From the NCBI GenBank assembly GCA_024277815.1, contig JAJRUM010000070.1, positions 1-64,000 of the forward strand: a stretch of DNA of 64,000 bases, given 5' to 3'. Each line of letters begins with the position of its first letter. The stretch's first letter is position 1. The notes beneath the pieces are model-generated. The model saw only the letters and a list, made by a program, of their open reading frames with translations. It ran no database searches and had not been told where the DNA came from. The position numbers were made by a program, and so were the translations under genes. Shown one piece after another: positions 28,234-37,361 of the stretch. The stretch comes from Gammaproteobacteria bacterium. GTDB lineage: Bacteria > Pseudomonadota > Gammaproteobacteria > Xanthomonadales > SZUA-36.

Positions 28234-30333
28234 GTGAAGCCGACGCGTCAATTTTTTGTCCTGGCTGTTTGTGTGCCTTTATTAAGTGCCTGTGGCAGTG
28301 ATGACGGTGAGCGGTTACCGGGGAGCCTCGACCGCCATGCCCGCGCTGTTGAACTGGTTGTGGCTGAAGATGGACGCCCGGTTCCTTGGGTGCTGGCAGT
28401 GGAGCAGGTGCTGCACAGGGACAATGGCGAGGAACCTGTCACCCTTGATCCACACCTGGCCGAGGGCACGCCATCAGCCCATATTTTGCGTGATTTGTTT
28501 GAAGGGCTGACTTCGGAGTCCCCAACGGGTCGGGTCATTCCTGGTGCGGCTATTCGTTGGAATATCAGCCGTGATGGAAAAACTTATACGTTCTATTTGC
28601 GCCGTGAGGCCCGCTGGTCGAATGGTGACCCGGTTACCGCGGAAGATTTTGTCTACGGCTTGCGGCGCAGTGCTTCACCCTCTACCGCATCAAATTTTGC
28701 CCAGGTGTTGCTGCCAATTGCCAATGCAGCTGAAGTGCTGGCCGGCAAGGTGCCCACAGACCAGTTAGGCGTTACCGCTATCAATGACCATATACTGCAG
28801 ATTCAGTTAAAGGGGCCGACGCCTTACTTTCTGAGGTTATTGAACCACTCTTCAACCTATCCGGTTCACCGCCCAAGCCTGGTAAAATATGGTTCCGCAT
28901 TTTCGCGGCCGGGAAATCTGGTATCCAACGGCGCCTACATACTTAAGGACTGGGTGCTGCGGTCCCGTATTGAGCTTGTCAAGAACGAGAATTACTGGGA
29001 TGCAGAGAACGTCATTATCAAGCAGGTTTTTTACTATCCCTTTGAGGACCAGTCTGCTGCCTCCAAGCAGTTCCGCGCGGGTGAATTGCACTGGACCTAC
29101 GGGGTACCGAACAATCAGTTTAAGTGGCTGCAGAGACACTATCCTGATGAGTTGGTGATCAGCCCCTGGGCCGGGTCATATTTCTTTGGCTACAATGTGA
29201 CGCGTGAACCTTTTATTGAGAATCAGGATCTCAGGCTGGCACTTGCCTTGGCGCTGGATCGGGATCTGCTGACCGAGAAAGTGACACAGTTTGGTGAGCA
29301 GCCCTCCTATGCGCTGGTACCGCCGGGTATTGGTGAGTTTGTGTCGCCCCAGCCCGAGTGGGCGGACTGGACCCAGGCCGAGCGTAACGATGAGGCGCGC
29401 CGTCTGTATGCTGAAGCCGGTTACTCTGAAGACAAGCCCTTGCGATTTGAAATACGTTATGACACCGGCCAGAACAACAACAAGAAAATGGCATTGGCCG
29501 CGGCCTCGTTATGGAAACAGGTGTTGGGTGTGCAGGCCACTCTGGTTAACGAAGAAGGTAAAGTTTTTCTGCGAAACCGCGAGCAAATGGTGTTAACGCA
29601 AGTGTTCCGCTCTGGCTGGACCAGCGACTATGCTGATCCTTTTGGGTTCCTGGAGTTATTCAGGACGGGCCATGGCCGCAACTATTACGGTTATTCCAAT
29701 GCGCTGTATGACTCGCTGCTGGATGAAATTGCCTCCGAGAGGATTCCCGCCCGCCGCCGTCGGCTGATGTTTGAAGCCGAACGTATTTTGCTGGGGGGGT
29801 TGCCGTTCATACCGGTCTATACCTATGTTACCAAGCGCCTGGTGAGCCCTCGTCTCAAAGGCTGGGAAAGCAACATAATGGATCACCATTACAGCAAAAA
29901 TATGTTCTTGCTCAAGTCTGTGCATGAAGGCGAGGCAAGCGCTGCAGCGGTTGAGCGAGACGAGGAGCGCCCGGCCGAACCGGAAGAAAGCGTAACAGAA
30001 GAAGTGTTGCCGACAGCCACAGAAGAAGGGCAGGCCAATGAGGCCCCGGGGGAGCACGCCGCCGCCACTGCAGCACCTGCCGCGGAAGATGGTCAGGCAA
30101 GTGAAGACCCGGGTGAAGCGGCCAACAGCGAAGAAGTGCCGAAGTCTGAGCCTGAGGATGACGGCGCAACGGCCCCTGCCGAAGCGGTACCTGCAGAGGT
30201 TGAAGCACTACCAGCGGAGATTGTGGAATCACCACAGGTGCAAAGCGAGGCACCCGGTGAAACTGGCGAAGTGCCGGAAGAAAACGATGCTGCCGGTGGG
30301 GATTCGGGTAGTGGGGAGGGTTTCAGGGAATGA
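28234..30333 (+). CDS. oppA: Peptide ABC transporter substrate-binding lipoprotein with acidic C-terminal tail
   Basis: A 699-residue SBP_bac_5 family protein that binds oligopeptides outside the inner membrane. The lipobox is LLSAC (Cys20). Family landmarks include DPHLAEGTPSAHILRDLFEG, RREARWSNGDPVTAEDFVYG and the C-terminal LPFIPVYTYVTKRLVSP. After about residue 566 comes a 130-residue tail very rich in Glu, Ala and Pro, unlike normal OppA proteins, which end near residue 540. GTG start follows GGGAGG at moderate distance. It overlaps oppB by ATGA. Confidence 0.9.
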   Translation: MKPTRQFFVLAVCVPLLSACGSDDGERLPGSLDRHARAVELVVAEDGRPVPWVLAVEQVLHRDNGEEPVTLDPHLAEGTPSAHILRDLFEGLTSESPTGRVIPGAAIRWNISRDGKTYTFYLRREARWSNGDPVTAEDFVYGLRRSASPSTASNFAQVLLPIANAAEVLAGKVPTDQLGVTAINDHILQIQLKGPTPYFLRLLNHSSTYPVHRPSLVKYGSAFSRPGNLVSNGAYILKDWVLRSRIELVKNENYWDAENVIIKQVFYYPFEDQSAASKQFRAGELHWTYGVPNNQFKWLQRHYPDELVISPWAGSYFFGYNVTREPFIENQDLRLALALALDRDLLTEKVTQFGEQPSYALVPPGIGEFVSPQPEWADWTQAERNDEARRLYAEAGYSEDKPLRFEIRYDTGQNNNKKMALAAASLWKQVLGVQATLVNEEGKVFLRNREQMVLTQVFRSGWTSDYADPFGFLELFRTGHGRNYYGYSNALYDSLLDEIASERIPARRRRLMFEAERILLGGLPFIPVYTYVTKRLVSPRLKGWESNIMDHHYSKNMFLLKSVHEGEASAAAVERDEERPAEPEESVTEEVLPTATEEGQANEAPGEHAAATAAPAAEDGQASEDPGEAANSEEVPKSEPEDDGATAPAEAVPAEVEALPAEIVESPQVQSEAPGETGEVPEENDAAGGDSGSGEGFRE

Positions 30334-31277
30334 CCCAGGACTCGGGAATGTTAAAGCACACACTGCGACGCCTGCTGGGACTGTTGCCAACGCTGCTGAT
30401 GTTGATCACGGTGACTTTTTTTATGATGAGGATGGCACCGGGTGGTCCGTTTGATTCGGAGAAGCTGTTGCCGGCTGAGATTGAAGCGAACCTGAATGCC
30501 AAGTACCACCTGGATGAGCCATTGTTGCGGCAGTACTTTCGTTACATGGGCCAGATTGCGGTACTCGATTTTGGCCCGTCGTTCCAGTACAAGGACTGGA
30601 GCGTGAACGAGCTGATCGCACAGAGTTACCCGGTATCACTGACCGTGGGCGGACTGGCCATGCTGTTGGCTTTTGTGCTGGGCACCACGCTGGGGATCGC
30701 TGCCGCATTGAGGCAAAACACACGGGTGGACTATTCACTCATGGGTATTGCGATGCTGGGTATTTCAGTGCCCAACTTTGTTATTGCGCCAATATTGATC
30801 CTGCTGCTGGCTGTCTACGCAGGCTGGCTGCCGGCCGGGGGTTGGGATTGGGGTATCGCCAGCATGGTGTTGCCGGTGGTCACACTGGCCTTGCCGGTGA
30901 CGGCCTATATCGCCCGCCTGACCCGTGGCAGCATGATTGAAGTGCTGCATAGTAACTTTATCCGTACGGCCCGCGCCAAGGGACTGCCGGAAAGCGTAGT
31001 CATTCGCCGCCATGCCCTGAAGCCAGCTATTTTGCCTGTTATTTCGTTCATGGGCCCGGCCACGGCAGGCCTGATAAGTGGCTCAGTCGTTATTGAGAGG
31101 ATATTCTCACTTCCGGGACTGGGTAGTTATTTTGTTACCGGTGCTCTGAACCGCGATTACACTCTGGTGATGGGAGTGGTGATTTTTTATGGTGTACTGA
31201 TCATTCTGCTGAATTTTCTCGTGGATTTGATTTACGCTTGGCTGAATCCAAAGATTCGTTATGACGAAAAGTACTGA
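30330..31277 (+). CDS. oppB: Oligopeptide ABC transporter permease OppB
   Basis: A 315-residue inner-membrane permease with about six membrane spans. The N-terminal RRLLGLLPTLLMLITVTFFMM helix and the APGGPFDSE loop are typical of OppB/DppB, as is the EAA-like coupling loop AKGLPESVVIRRHALKPAILP. It overlaps oppA by four bases and oppC by 17, showing tight translational coupling. Confidence 0.94.
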   Translation: MTQDSGMLKHTLRRLLGLLPTLLMLITVTFFMMRMAPGGPFDSEKLLPAEIEANLNAKYHLDEPLLRQYFRYMGQIAVLDFGPSFQYKDWSVNELIAQSYPVSLTVGGLAMLLAFVLGTTLGIAAALRQNTRVDYSLMGIAMLGISVPNFVIAPILILLLAVYAGWLPAGGWDWGIASMVLPVVTLALPVTAYIARLTRGSMIEVLHSNFIRTARAKGLPESVVIRRHALKPAILPVISFMGPATAGLISGSVVIERIFSLPGLGSYFVTGALNRDYTLVMGVVIFYGVLIILLNFLVDLIYAWLNPKIRYDEKY

Positions 31278-32178
31278 CAGCCCCGTCATCGATCCTTTCG
31301 AAGCTGCACTGGGCGTACACGCAGACAAAGGCCGCTCACCCTGGGAGGACGCCTGGCACCGCTTGCTCAAGAACCGGGCTGCTGTCTACAGCGCTTTCAT
31401 CATGGGCACCATTATTTTGCTGGTGCTGTTGGGTCCGCTGGTGGTTTCATGGGAATCGGATTTTACTGACTGGGACTTCACTTCGTCTCCACCGAGCTTC
31501 TCCAGCGGCCATTGGCTGGGTACGGATGCGGTTGGCAGGGATATTCTGGTTCGTACCCTGGAAGGCGGCAGGATTTCTTTGCTGGTGGGCCTGGTGGCGA
31601 CCCTGGTCAGCCTGATTATTGGCGTTGGTTATGGTGCTATTGCGGGTTACTTCGGTGGTACGGCAGACCGAATCATGATGCGCATTGTGGACATTATTTA
31701 TGCGCTGCCTTTCCTGTTCTTTGTGATTTTGCTGATGATGGTTTTTGAGCGCAATATCGTGCTGATATTTGTCGCTATCGGTGCCGTAAACTGGCTGGAT
31801 ATGGCCCGTATTGTGCGCGGTCAGACGCTGAGCATTAAGAACATGGAGTTTGTCGAGGCGGCACGCTCCTGCGGCGTGGCCCCCTGGGGCATCATCCAGC
31901 GGCATATTATTCCGAACCTGATGGGCGTGGTTATTGTTTATGTGACACTGACCATCCCGCAAATCATTCTGGTTGAATCCTTCCTGAGTTTTCTCGGGCT
32001 CGGAGTGCAGGAGCCCATGAGTTCCTGGGGTGCTTTGGTCAGTGATGGCGCCCAGGACATGGAATCAGCGCCGTGGACGCTGATTGTGCCGGCGGTATTT
32101 CTGACCGTCACGCTGTACTGTTTTAACTATATCGGTGACGGCTTACGTGACGCGCTGGATCCCAAGGACCGGCTCTGA
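31261..32178 (+). CDS. oppC: Oligopeptide ABC transporter permease OppC
   Basis: The second permease subunit, 305 residues. It has a cytoplasmic N-terminus (SPWEDAWHRLLKNRAAVYSA), a membrane segment, the OppC signature HWLGTDAVGRDILVRTLEGGR and the ATPase-coupling loop EAARSCGVAPWGIIQRHIIPN. Its start lies inside the end of oppB and its stop overlaps the oppD ATG (TGATG). Confidence 0.94.
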   Translation: MTKSTDSPVIDPFEAALGVHADKGRSPWEDAWHRLLKNRAAVYSAFIMGTIILLVLLGPLVVSWESDFTDWDFTSSPPSFSSGHWLGTDAVGRDILVRTLEGGRISLLVGLVATLVSLIIGVGYGAIAGYFGGTADRIMMRIVDIIYALPFLFFVILLMMVFERNIVLIFVAIGAVNWLDMARIVRGQTLSIKNMEFVEAARSCGVAPWGIIQRHIIPNLMGVVIVYVTLTIPQIILVESFLSFLGLGVQEPMSSWGALVSDGAQDMESAPWTLIVPAVFLTVTLYCFNYIGDGLRDALDPKDRL

Positions 32179-33143
32179 TGGCATTGCTGGAATTAAAAGA
32201 TCTGAATGTGGCCTTCGAGATACCCGATGGCGAGGTGCATGCTGTTACCAAACTGAGTTTTTCGATTGATGCGGGTGATGCACTGGCCATTGTCGGTGAG
32301 TCGGGCTCTGGTAAGACTCAGACCATGATGGCGGTCATGAACCTGCTGGCTGAAAACGGATCAGCCAGCGGCAAAGCGCTGTTCAAGGGCGAGGACCTGA
32401 TGCAGATGAACGCTGCGGACCTGAACAAGCGGCGCGGCAAAGAGATCGCGATGATATTCCAGGATCCGATGACATCCCTGAACCCCTACCTCAGGATCGA
32501 GCAACAGATGATCGAGGTGGTTATGCACCACCAGGGACTCACCAGGGCTGAGGCCCGGGCGCATGCAATAGAAATGCTGAGGGCGGTTCGAATCCCGGAC
32601 CCCGAACGTCGGATTCGGCAATATCCGCATGAGTATTCCGGTGGTATGCGACAACGCGTTATGGTCGCGATGGGCCTGCTGTGCGAGCCGGACCTGCTAA
32701 TCGCTGACGAACCCACCACCGCGCTGGATGTAACTGTACAGGCCCAGATCAGCCAGTTGATGACGGAGTTGAGGGCAAAATCGAACACCGCGATCATCCT
32801 GATTACTCACGATCTTGGCGTGGTGGCCGGATTGTGTGACCGGGTGCTGGTCATGTATGCGGGTGAGGCAGTTGAATGTGGCACGGTGGAGCAAATCTTT
32901 TACCAACCGAAACACCCCTATACGAAAGGCCTGCTAAAATCTGTGCCCCGATTGGACCAGCCGGATGATTCCGGGTTGGAGGCCATACCCGGAAACCCGC
33001 CAAACCTGTTGTTGCTGCCTGAAGGTTGTCGTTTCCGGGAGCGTTGTCCAAGCGCGCATGATGCCTGTCGTGATACTCCACCGATGCAACTTGACGGGCA
33101 AGGCCATGCCTGGCGCTGTTTTTTGGGGCCAACTGATGAATGA
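32178..33143 (+). CDS. oppD: Oligopeptide ABC transporter ATPase OppD
   Basis: One of two ATPases of the transporter, 321 residues. Walker A is GESGSGKTQT, the signature is EYSGGMRQRVMVAMGL, Walker B is LLIADEPTTALD, and the switch histidine lies in ILITHDLGVV. The C-terminal oligopeptide-transporter region with CRFRERCPSAHDAC is present; related proteins use its cysteines for an iron-sulfur cluster or structural role. It overlaps oppF by 8 bases. Confidence 0.95.
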   Translation: MALLELKDLNVAFEIPDGEVHAVTKLSFSIDAGDALAIVGESGSGKTQTMMAVMNLLAENGSASGKALFKGEDLMQMNAADLNKRRGKEIAMIFQDPMTSLNPYLRIEQQMIEVVMHHQGLTRAEARAHAIEMLRAVRIPDPERRIRQYPHEYSGGMRQRVMVAMGLLCEPDLLIADEPTTALDVTVQAQISQLMTELRAKSNTAIILITHDLGVVAGLCDRVLVMYAGEAVECGTVEQIFYQPKHPYTKGLLKSVPRLDQPDDSGLEAIPGNPPNLLLLPEGCRFRERCPSAHDACRDTPPMQLDGQGHAWRCFLGPTDE

Positions 33144-34149
33144 CCGGGTGCTCAGAGTGCAGGATCTGGCGGTGCATTTTAAGGTGCGCGAAGGTCTGTT
33201 ATTCAACTCCAAAACATACACGCTGAAAGCGGTAAATGGTGTGAGTTTTGAATTGAATGCCGGGGAAACGCTTGGCATCGTAGGTGAATCCGGTTGTGGT
33301 AAATCAACCCTGGCACGTGCCATTCTTGGCCTGATTAAGCCAACCCGTGGCCGCGTTTTGTGGTTGGGTGAAGACCTGGGCAAACTGGATGAGGAAGCCT
33401 TGCGCAAAAGGCGCGAGGATTTGCAGATTGTCTTTCAGGATCCACTGGCCGCTCTCAATCCGAGGATGACAGTGCGCGACATCATTGCCGAGCCACTGTG
33501 GACCTTTTATCCCCGGATTGCCCGTGTGCAGGTTGATGAACGGGTACGTGGCATGATGAAGATGGTCGGCTTGTTGCCTAACCAGATCAATCGCTACCCA
33601 CATGAATTTTCCGGTGGCCAGTGCCAGCGAATTGGTATCGCCCGTGCGTTGGTGTTGAACCCCAAGCTGGTGGTTTGTGACGAACCGGTCAGTGCCCTGG
33701 ATGTTTCCATCCAGGCACAAATCATCAACCTGCTAAAAGACCTGCAGAAAAAGTTGAACCTGTCGCTGGTGTTTATTGCCCATGATTTGTCGGTGGTCAA
33801 ACATATCAGTGATCGTGTGATGGTTCTGTACCTGGGCCGGGCAATGGAAATATCCAGCCGCAGTGCCCTGTACAAACGACCGCTGCACCCCTATACCAGC
33901 GCACTGATTAAAGCTGTGCCGGTACCTGATCCAAAGTTGGCCAGGATTGCCAGTGATACGGGTTTGACGGGTGACATGCCATCGCCGCTGGACCCGCCTT
34001 TAGGTTGTGTGTTTCACAGCCGCTGTCCCTACGTGGTTAAACGCTGCGAGCTGGAGGTGCCCGCCCTGAGAAGGATGGAAAACGGCGACTGGGTAGCTTG
34101 TCATTGTGCTGAAGAACTTGATTTGACTATCGGCAAAGCCCCCACATAG
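33136..34149 (+). CDS. oppF: Oligopeptide ABC transporter ATPase OppF
   Basis: The second ATPase, 337 residues from the ATG at 33136, which overlaps oppD; a much longer in-frame ORF upstream is only read-through of oppD sequence. Walker A GESGCGKSTLARAI, signature EFSGGQCQRIGIARAL, Walker B LVVCDEPVSALD, and FIAHDLSVVKHISD are all present. The C-terminal region has VFHSRCPYVVKRCE, as in OppF. The operon ends here. Confidence 0.95.
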   Translation: MNDRVLRVQDLAVHFKVREGLLFNSKTYTLKAVNGVSFELNAGETLGIVGESGCGKSTLARAILGLIKPTRGRVLWLGEDLGKLDEEALRKRREDLQIVFQDPLAALNPRMTVRDIIAEPLWTFYPRIARVQVDERVRGMMKMVGLLPNQINRYPHEFSGGQCQRIGIARALVLNPKLVVCDEPVSALDVSIQAQIINLLKDLQKKLNLSLVFIAHDLSVVKHISDRVMVLYLGRAMEISSRSALYKRPLHPYTSALIKAVPVPDPKLARIASDTGLTGDMPSPLDPPLGCVFHSRCPYVVKRCELEVPALRRMENGDWVACHCAEELDLTIGKAPT

Positions 34150-34200
34150 CGGTAGAATACGCGCTACTGAAAGAAACCTGAATTTGAAAAGGATACTGGA

Positions 34201-34836
34201 ATGATCCGAATGAGCCTGCGAACCCTTTTGCTGGTGGCTGTGACCTTGCTGTTGAGTGGTTGTTTGAAATCGACCAAGGTGATTTCTGACTGGAAGGCCG
34301 ACAAGGGCGAGATTGAAAACCGCCAGCGTATCGCAGTGGTCGCCATGATGCCTGAAGCCTTGCAGCGCCTGACCATTGAGCAGGAAATCGTCGCTAATTT
34401 GCGTAAAGCAGGCCGCAATGCGCTGGTGTCCAGTGATATTCCCGGCATGGCCGGGCGCCTGTCTCGCGAGCGTGCGGAGCCCGCGTTAAAAGCGGCCAGT
34501 GTGGAAGCCCTGATTGTGGTTTTTATTACCAGCGGCGGCAAAGGTGAGCGACTGGAACGTGCCGATTACTATTCAGTGATGGTGGATTCAGGGTTTTATG
34601 GTTACGGCTATGGCTGGATGACACCGACCTACACAAACGTCTATACCGTGGTTGAAGGGGCCGGGTTTTACGATCAGGAAAATTACATCTATGTCGAGTC
34701 AACCTACTTCGACATCATCGATGACCGCGCCAAGTGGAGCATGATCACCCGCTCTAAAGATATAGAGCAGCAGGATGCAGCCAAAGGCGTCGCGAAGAAG
34801 ATCGTTTCCATGATGAAGTCCTCCGGGACTTTGTAG
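34201..34836 (+). CDS. Predicted lipoprotein, DUF4136-like
   Basis: A 211-residue predicted lipoprotein: hydrophobic N-terminus and lipobox LLLSGC (Cys21). The mature protein begins LKSTKVISDWKAD and continues with AVVAMMPEA and a Gly/Tyr-rich stretch (GFYGYGYGWMTPTYTNVY), then YVESTYFDIIDDRAKWSM. This pattern resembles DUF4136-type proteins of the envelope, but the family assignment is from memory. rsmG follows 5 bases later, so the two may be cotranscribed. Confidence 0.65.
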   Translation: MIRMSLRTLLLVAVTLLLSGCLKSTKVISDWKADKGEIENRQRIAVVAMMPEALQRLTIEQEIVANLRKAGRNALVSSDIPGMAGRLSRERAEPALKAASVEALIVVFITSGGKGERLERADYYSVMVDSGFYGYGYGWMTPTYTNVYTVVEGAGFYDQENYIYVESTYFDIIDDRAKWSMITRSKDIEQQDAAKGVAKKIVSMMKSSGTL

Positions 34837-34841
34837 GAGGG

Positions 34842-35489
34842 ATGATTAAGTCCGTTCATCCGGAGCGGGTCAAGCTTCAGTCTGGTCTCGCTCGCCTGGA
34901 GCTGGATGTGCCGGACGAGGCGATCGACCATCTGCTCGGCTATATCGACCTGCTGAAGGAGTGGTCCGGTACTTACAATCTTGTTGCGCCGGGTGAGCGG
35001 AGCCTGTTGCTGGCGCGCCATGTCCTTGACTCACTATCGATAGCACAATACCTGCAACCGGGACCGCTGCTTGATGTTGGCACTGGCGCTGGCCTGCCAG
35101 GCTTGCCGCTGGCAATAGTCAGGCCCGAAGTTGAAGTTACGTTACTCGATAGTGCTGGCAAGAAGATCCGCTTCATTCGCCATGTCGGGCGTACGCTGAA
35201 ACTAGCCAATATCCACCCGTTGCACCAAAGGGTGGAGCAACTGGATCAGCCATTCGCCAATATTACTTCGCGCGCGTTTACCTCGTTGCGAGGGTTTGTT
35301 GCGGCGGTAAAGTGTTGTTCAGATGCATCCACACACCTGTTGGCGATGAAGGCCGCTTATCCCCATCAGGAGCTTGAAGATCTGCCTGCAGAGGTCAATG
35401 TACTGTCAGTGGAGGCGCTGAACGTACCCTATTTGCACGCTGAGCGGCACCTCGTCATTATGTCGGTGCCGACCCAGATAACGGAATAA
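34842..35489 (+). CDS. rsmG: 16S rRNA (guanine527-N7)-methyltransferase
   Basis: RsmG (GidB) methylates G527 of 16S rRNA; its loss gives low-level streptomycin resistance in other bacteria. The 215-residue protein has the family phrase WSGTYNLVAP, RHVLDSLSIAQYL and SAM motif I LDVGTGAGLPGLPLAIVRP, then SRAFTSLRGFV. It is followed by parA and parB, the normal order, but mnmG, usually upstream, is replaced here by the opp operon and a lipoprotein gene. Confidence 0.95.
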   Translation: MIKSVHPERVKLQSGLARLELDVPDEAIDHLLGYIDLLKEWSGTYNLVAPGERSLLLARHVLDSLSIAQYLQPGPLLDVGTGAGLPGLPLAIVRPEVEVTLLDSAGKKIRFIRHVGRTLKLANIHPLHQRVEQLDQPFANITSRAFTSLRGFVAAVKCCSDASTHLLAMKAAYPHQELEDLPAEVNVLSVEALNVPYLHAERHLVIMSVPTQITE

Positions 35490-35501
35490 CTACTGAAGAC
35501 C

Positions 35502-36281
35502 ATGGCAAGAATCATCGCAATCGCAAACCAGAAGGGCGGGGTTGGCAAGACCACCACCTGTGTCAACCTTGCTTCGGCATTGGCGGATATGGATTACCGT
35601 ACTCTGTTGGTAGATTTTGATCCACAAGGCAATGCTTCCGTGGGTTGCGGAATAAATGCGCGGGCGCTGGAGATATCGGCATTTGATGTCATGACCGGGC
35701 AATGCGGGGTGGCAGATGCATTGGTTAACGTGGAAAAACTCGGCTTTGATGTTCTGCCGTCAAATGGCGATCTGACAGCAGCGGAAATTTCCCTGCTACA
35801 GGTGGATGAGCGTGAGTACCGGCTTAAAAAGGCCCTGGAGGAAGTTGCACAGCAGTACACCTGGATCATTATAGATTGCCCGCCTTCATTGAATATGTTG
35901 ACGCTGAACGCCTTGACAGCGGCCAACAGTGTGTTGATCCCCATGCAGTGTGAATACTATGCGCTGGAGGGCCTTGCATCGTTGCTTGAGACCATTGAGC
36001 AGGTCCGTAACAGTGTCAACCCGGGACTGGAGATTGAGGGCTTGTTGCGCACCATGCATGACAGCCGCAACAATCTTTCCGGTGCAGTCTCGGCGCAGTT
36101 GATTGAGCATTTTGGTGAGCGCGTCTACCGTACCCTGATTCCACGCAATGTCCGTGTTGCGGAAGCGCCGAGCCACGGGTTGCCGGTGTTGCGGTATGAT
36201 CCGGCCTCTGCGGGTGCTTTGGCCTATCTCGGCCTGGCAGGTGAAATGTTGCGCCGACATCGCAAGCGGCAAACGGCTTAG
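35502..36281 (+). CDS. parA: Chromosome partitioning ATPase ParA/Soj
   Basis: A Walker-type ATPase that, with ParB, moves newly copied origins. The 259-residue protein has the deviant Walker A motif QKGGVGKTTTCVNLA, VDFDPQGNAS, IDCPPSLNMLTLNAL and PMQCEYYALEGL, with normal length. It lies 12 bases after rsmG and 47 bases before parB. Confidence 0.96.
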   Translation: MARIIAIANQKGGVGKTTTCVNLASALADMDYRTLLVDFDPQGNASVGCGINARALEISAFDVMTGQCGVADALVNVEKLGFDVLPSNGDLTAAEISLLQVDEREYRLKKALEEVAQQYTWIIIDCPPSLNMLTLNALTAANSVLIPMQCEYYALEGLASLLETIEQVRNSVNPGLEIEGLLRTMHDSRNNLSGAVSAQLIEHFGERVYRTLIPRNVRVAEAPSHGLPVLRYDPASAGALAYLGLAGEMLRRHRKRQTA

Positions 36282-36328
36282 GCCGTAAAACTTGATATCA
36301 TGCTTTTTCAGCTCTGGAAATACAGTTA

Positions 36329-37213
36329 ATGGCAGCAAAAAAGAACCCACTTGGTCGTAATTTGAGCTCGATGCTCAGCAAGTCCACTCTGCGCCATGCT
36401 GTGGAACAAACGCAGTCTGGATTGTCCGGGCGGGACGCTTTGCGGGAACTGCCCCTGGACCTGATCACGCCTGGCCCTTACCAGCCGCGATCAGTCTTTG
36501 ATGCAGACCGGCTTGAAGAGTTGGCGGAGTCTATTCGTCACCAGGGGGTGATCCAGCCGATCGTGGTGCGCCCCAAGGGTGACCAGCACTATGAATTGAT
36601 CGCAGGTGAACGGCGTTGGCGGGCGGCACAGATCGCCGGTATTGAAAAAATCCCGGCCATCGTACGTGATGTACCGGATGAAATTGCCATCGCCATGGCG
36701 CTGGTCGAAAATATCCAGCGTGAAAACCTGAACCCGATTGAAGAAGCATCAGCGCTGCGGCGCCTGGTTGATGAATTCCAGATGACCCACCAGCAGGCCG
36801 GCGATGCTGTCGGGCGGTCCCGCTCTGCGGTGTCCAACTTGTTGCGGCTACTGGAGTTGTCAGCTGATGTGCGTGAACTGGTTGATGCCCGCCACCTGGA
36901 AATGGGCCACGCCCGTGCCCTGTTAACGCTCGAGCCTTCAAAGCAAGCGCAGGCTGCCCGTGAAGTGGTCGCCAAAGCCTTGTCAGTGCGCGAAACTGAG
37001 CAGTTGGTCCGGCGCCTGAAAAACCCACCGCAACGCCATGAACAGACCATCGACCCTGACATTCAACGGCTGCAGGATAACCTTTCGGAAAGGCTCTGCG
37101 CCCGGGTAAAGCTGCGGCACAACGCGAAAGGCAAGGGCAAGATGGTTATTGCCTATAATTCTGCGGATGAACTGGAAGGCATCCTGATACAGATGGGGCT
37201 GGATACAAAATAG
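36329..37213 (+). CDS. parB: Chromosome partitioning protein ParB/Spo0J
   Basis: ParB binds parS sites and spreads as a CTP-dependent clamp. The 294-residue protein has an N-terminal PLGRNLSSMLS stretch, the CTP-binding segment PGPYQPRSVFD...ELAESIRHQG, AGERRWRAAQIAG, a helix-turn-helix region (THQQAGDAVGRSRSAVSNLLR) and a C-terminal dimerisation domain. I see no TGTTTCACGTGAAACA-like parS site in the window. Confidence 0.96.
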   Translation: MAAKKNPLGRNLSSMLSKSTLRHAVEQTQSGLSGRDALRELPLDLITPGPYQPRSVFDADRLEELAESIRHQGVIQPIVVRPKGDQHYELIAGERRWRAAQIAGIEKIPAIVRDVPDEIAIAMALVENIQRENLNPIEEASALRRLVDEFQMTHQQAGDAVGRSRSAVSNLLRLLELSADVRELVDARHLEMGHARALLTLEPSKQAQAAREVVAKALSVRETEQLVRRLKNPPQRHEQTIDPDIQRLQDNLSERLCARVKLRHNAKGKGKMVIAYNSADELEGILIQMGLDTK

Positions 37214-37278
37214 CAGCAAGTGAGGGTGAGTTTGAATGCCGGTCGCATTGGCGGGGATGCCCGGTACATGAACAAATC

Positions 37279-37292
37279 TTGATTAAGATCAA
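37279..37292 (+). promoter_or_regulatory. FNR/Anr binding site upstream of the OsmC-family gene
   Basis: TTGATTAAGATCAA is a perfect match to the FNR/Anr consensus TTGAT-N4-ATCAA and fully palindromic in its arms. It lies 41.5 bases, centre to predicted transcription start, upstream of a TATGCT -10 element, the exact spacing of a class II FNR-activated promoter. Confidence 0.8.
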
Positions 37293-37314
37293 ATAGGGGC
37301 AGCCTGTTTGCCGT

Positions 37315-37320
37315 TATGCT
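37315..37320 (+). promoter_or_regulatory. -10 element of the OsmC-family gene
   Basis: TATGCT (3 or 4 matches to TATAAT in the key positions) would start transcription near 37327, with no -35 hexamer but an FNR site centred at -41.5. The start codon is 35 bases further. Confidence 0.55.
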
Positions 37321-37361
37321 GCGGACTGCTTCTCAAAGTGAACATTTGGAGGTAAGCGAAT

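Noticed and set aside
32965-33135. Longer N-terminus for OppF
   Set aside because: The extra residues are the oppD sequence in another frame; the ATG at 33136 has the normal OppF start.
36329-37213. Possible parS site near parB
   Set aside because: I saw no close match to TGTTTCACGTGAAACA in the window, so no feature is given.
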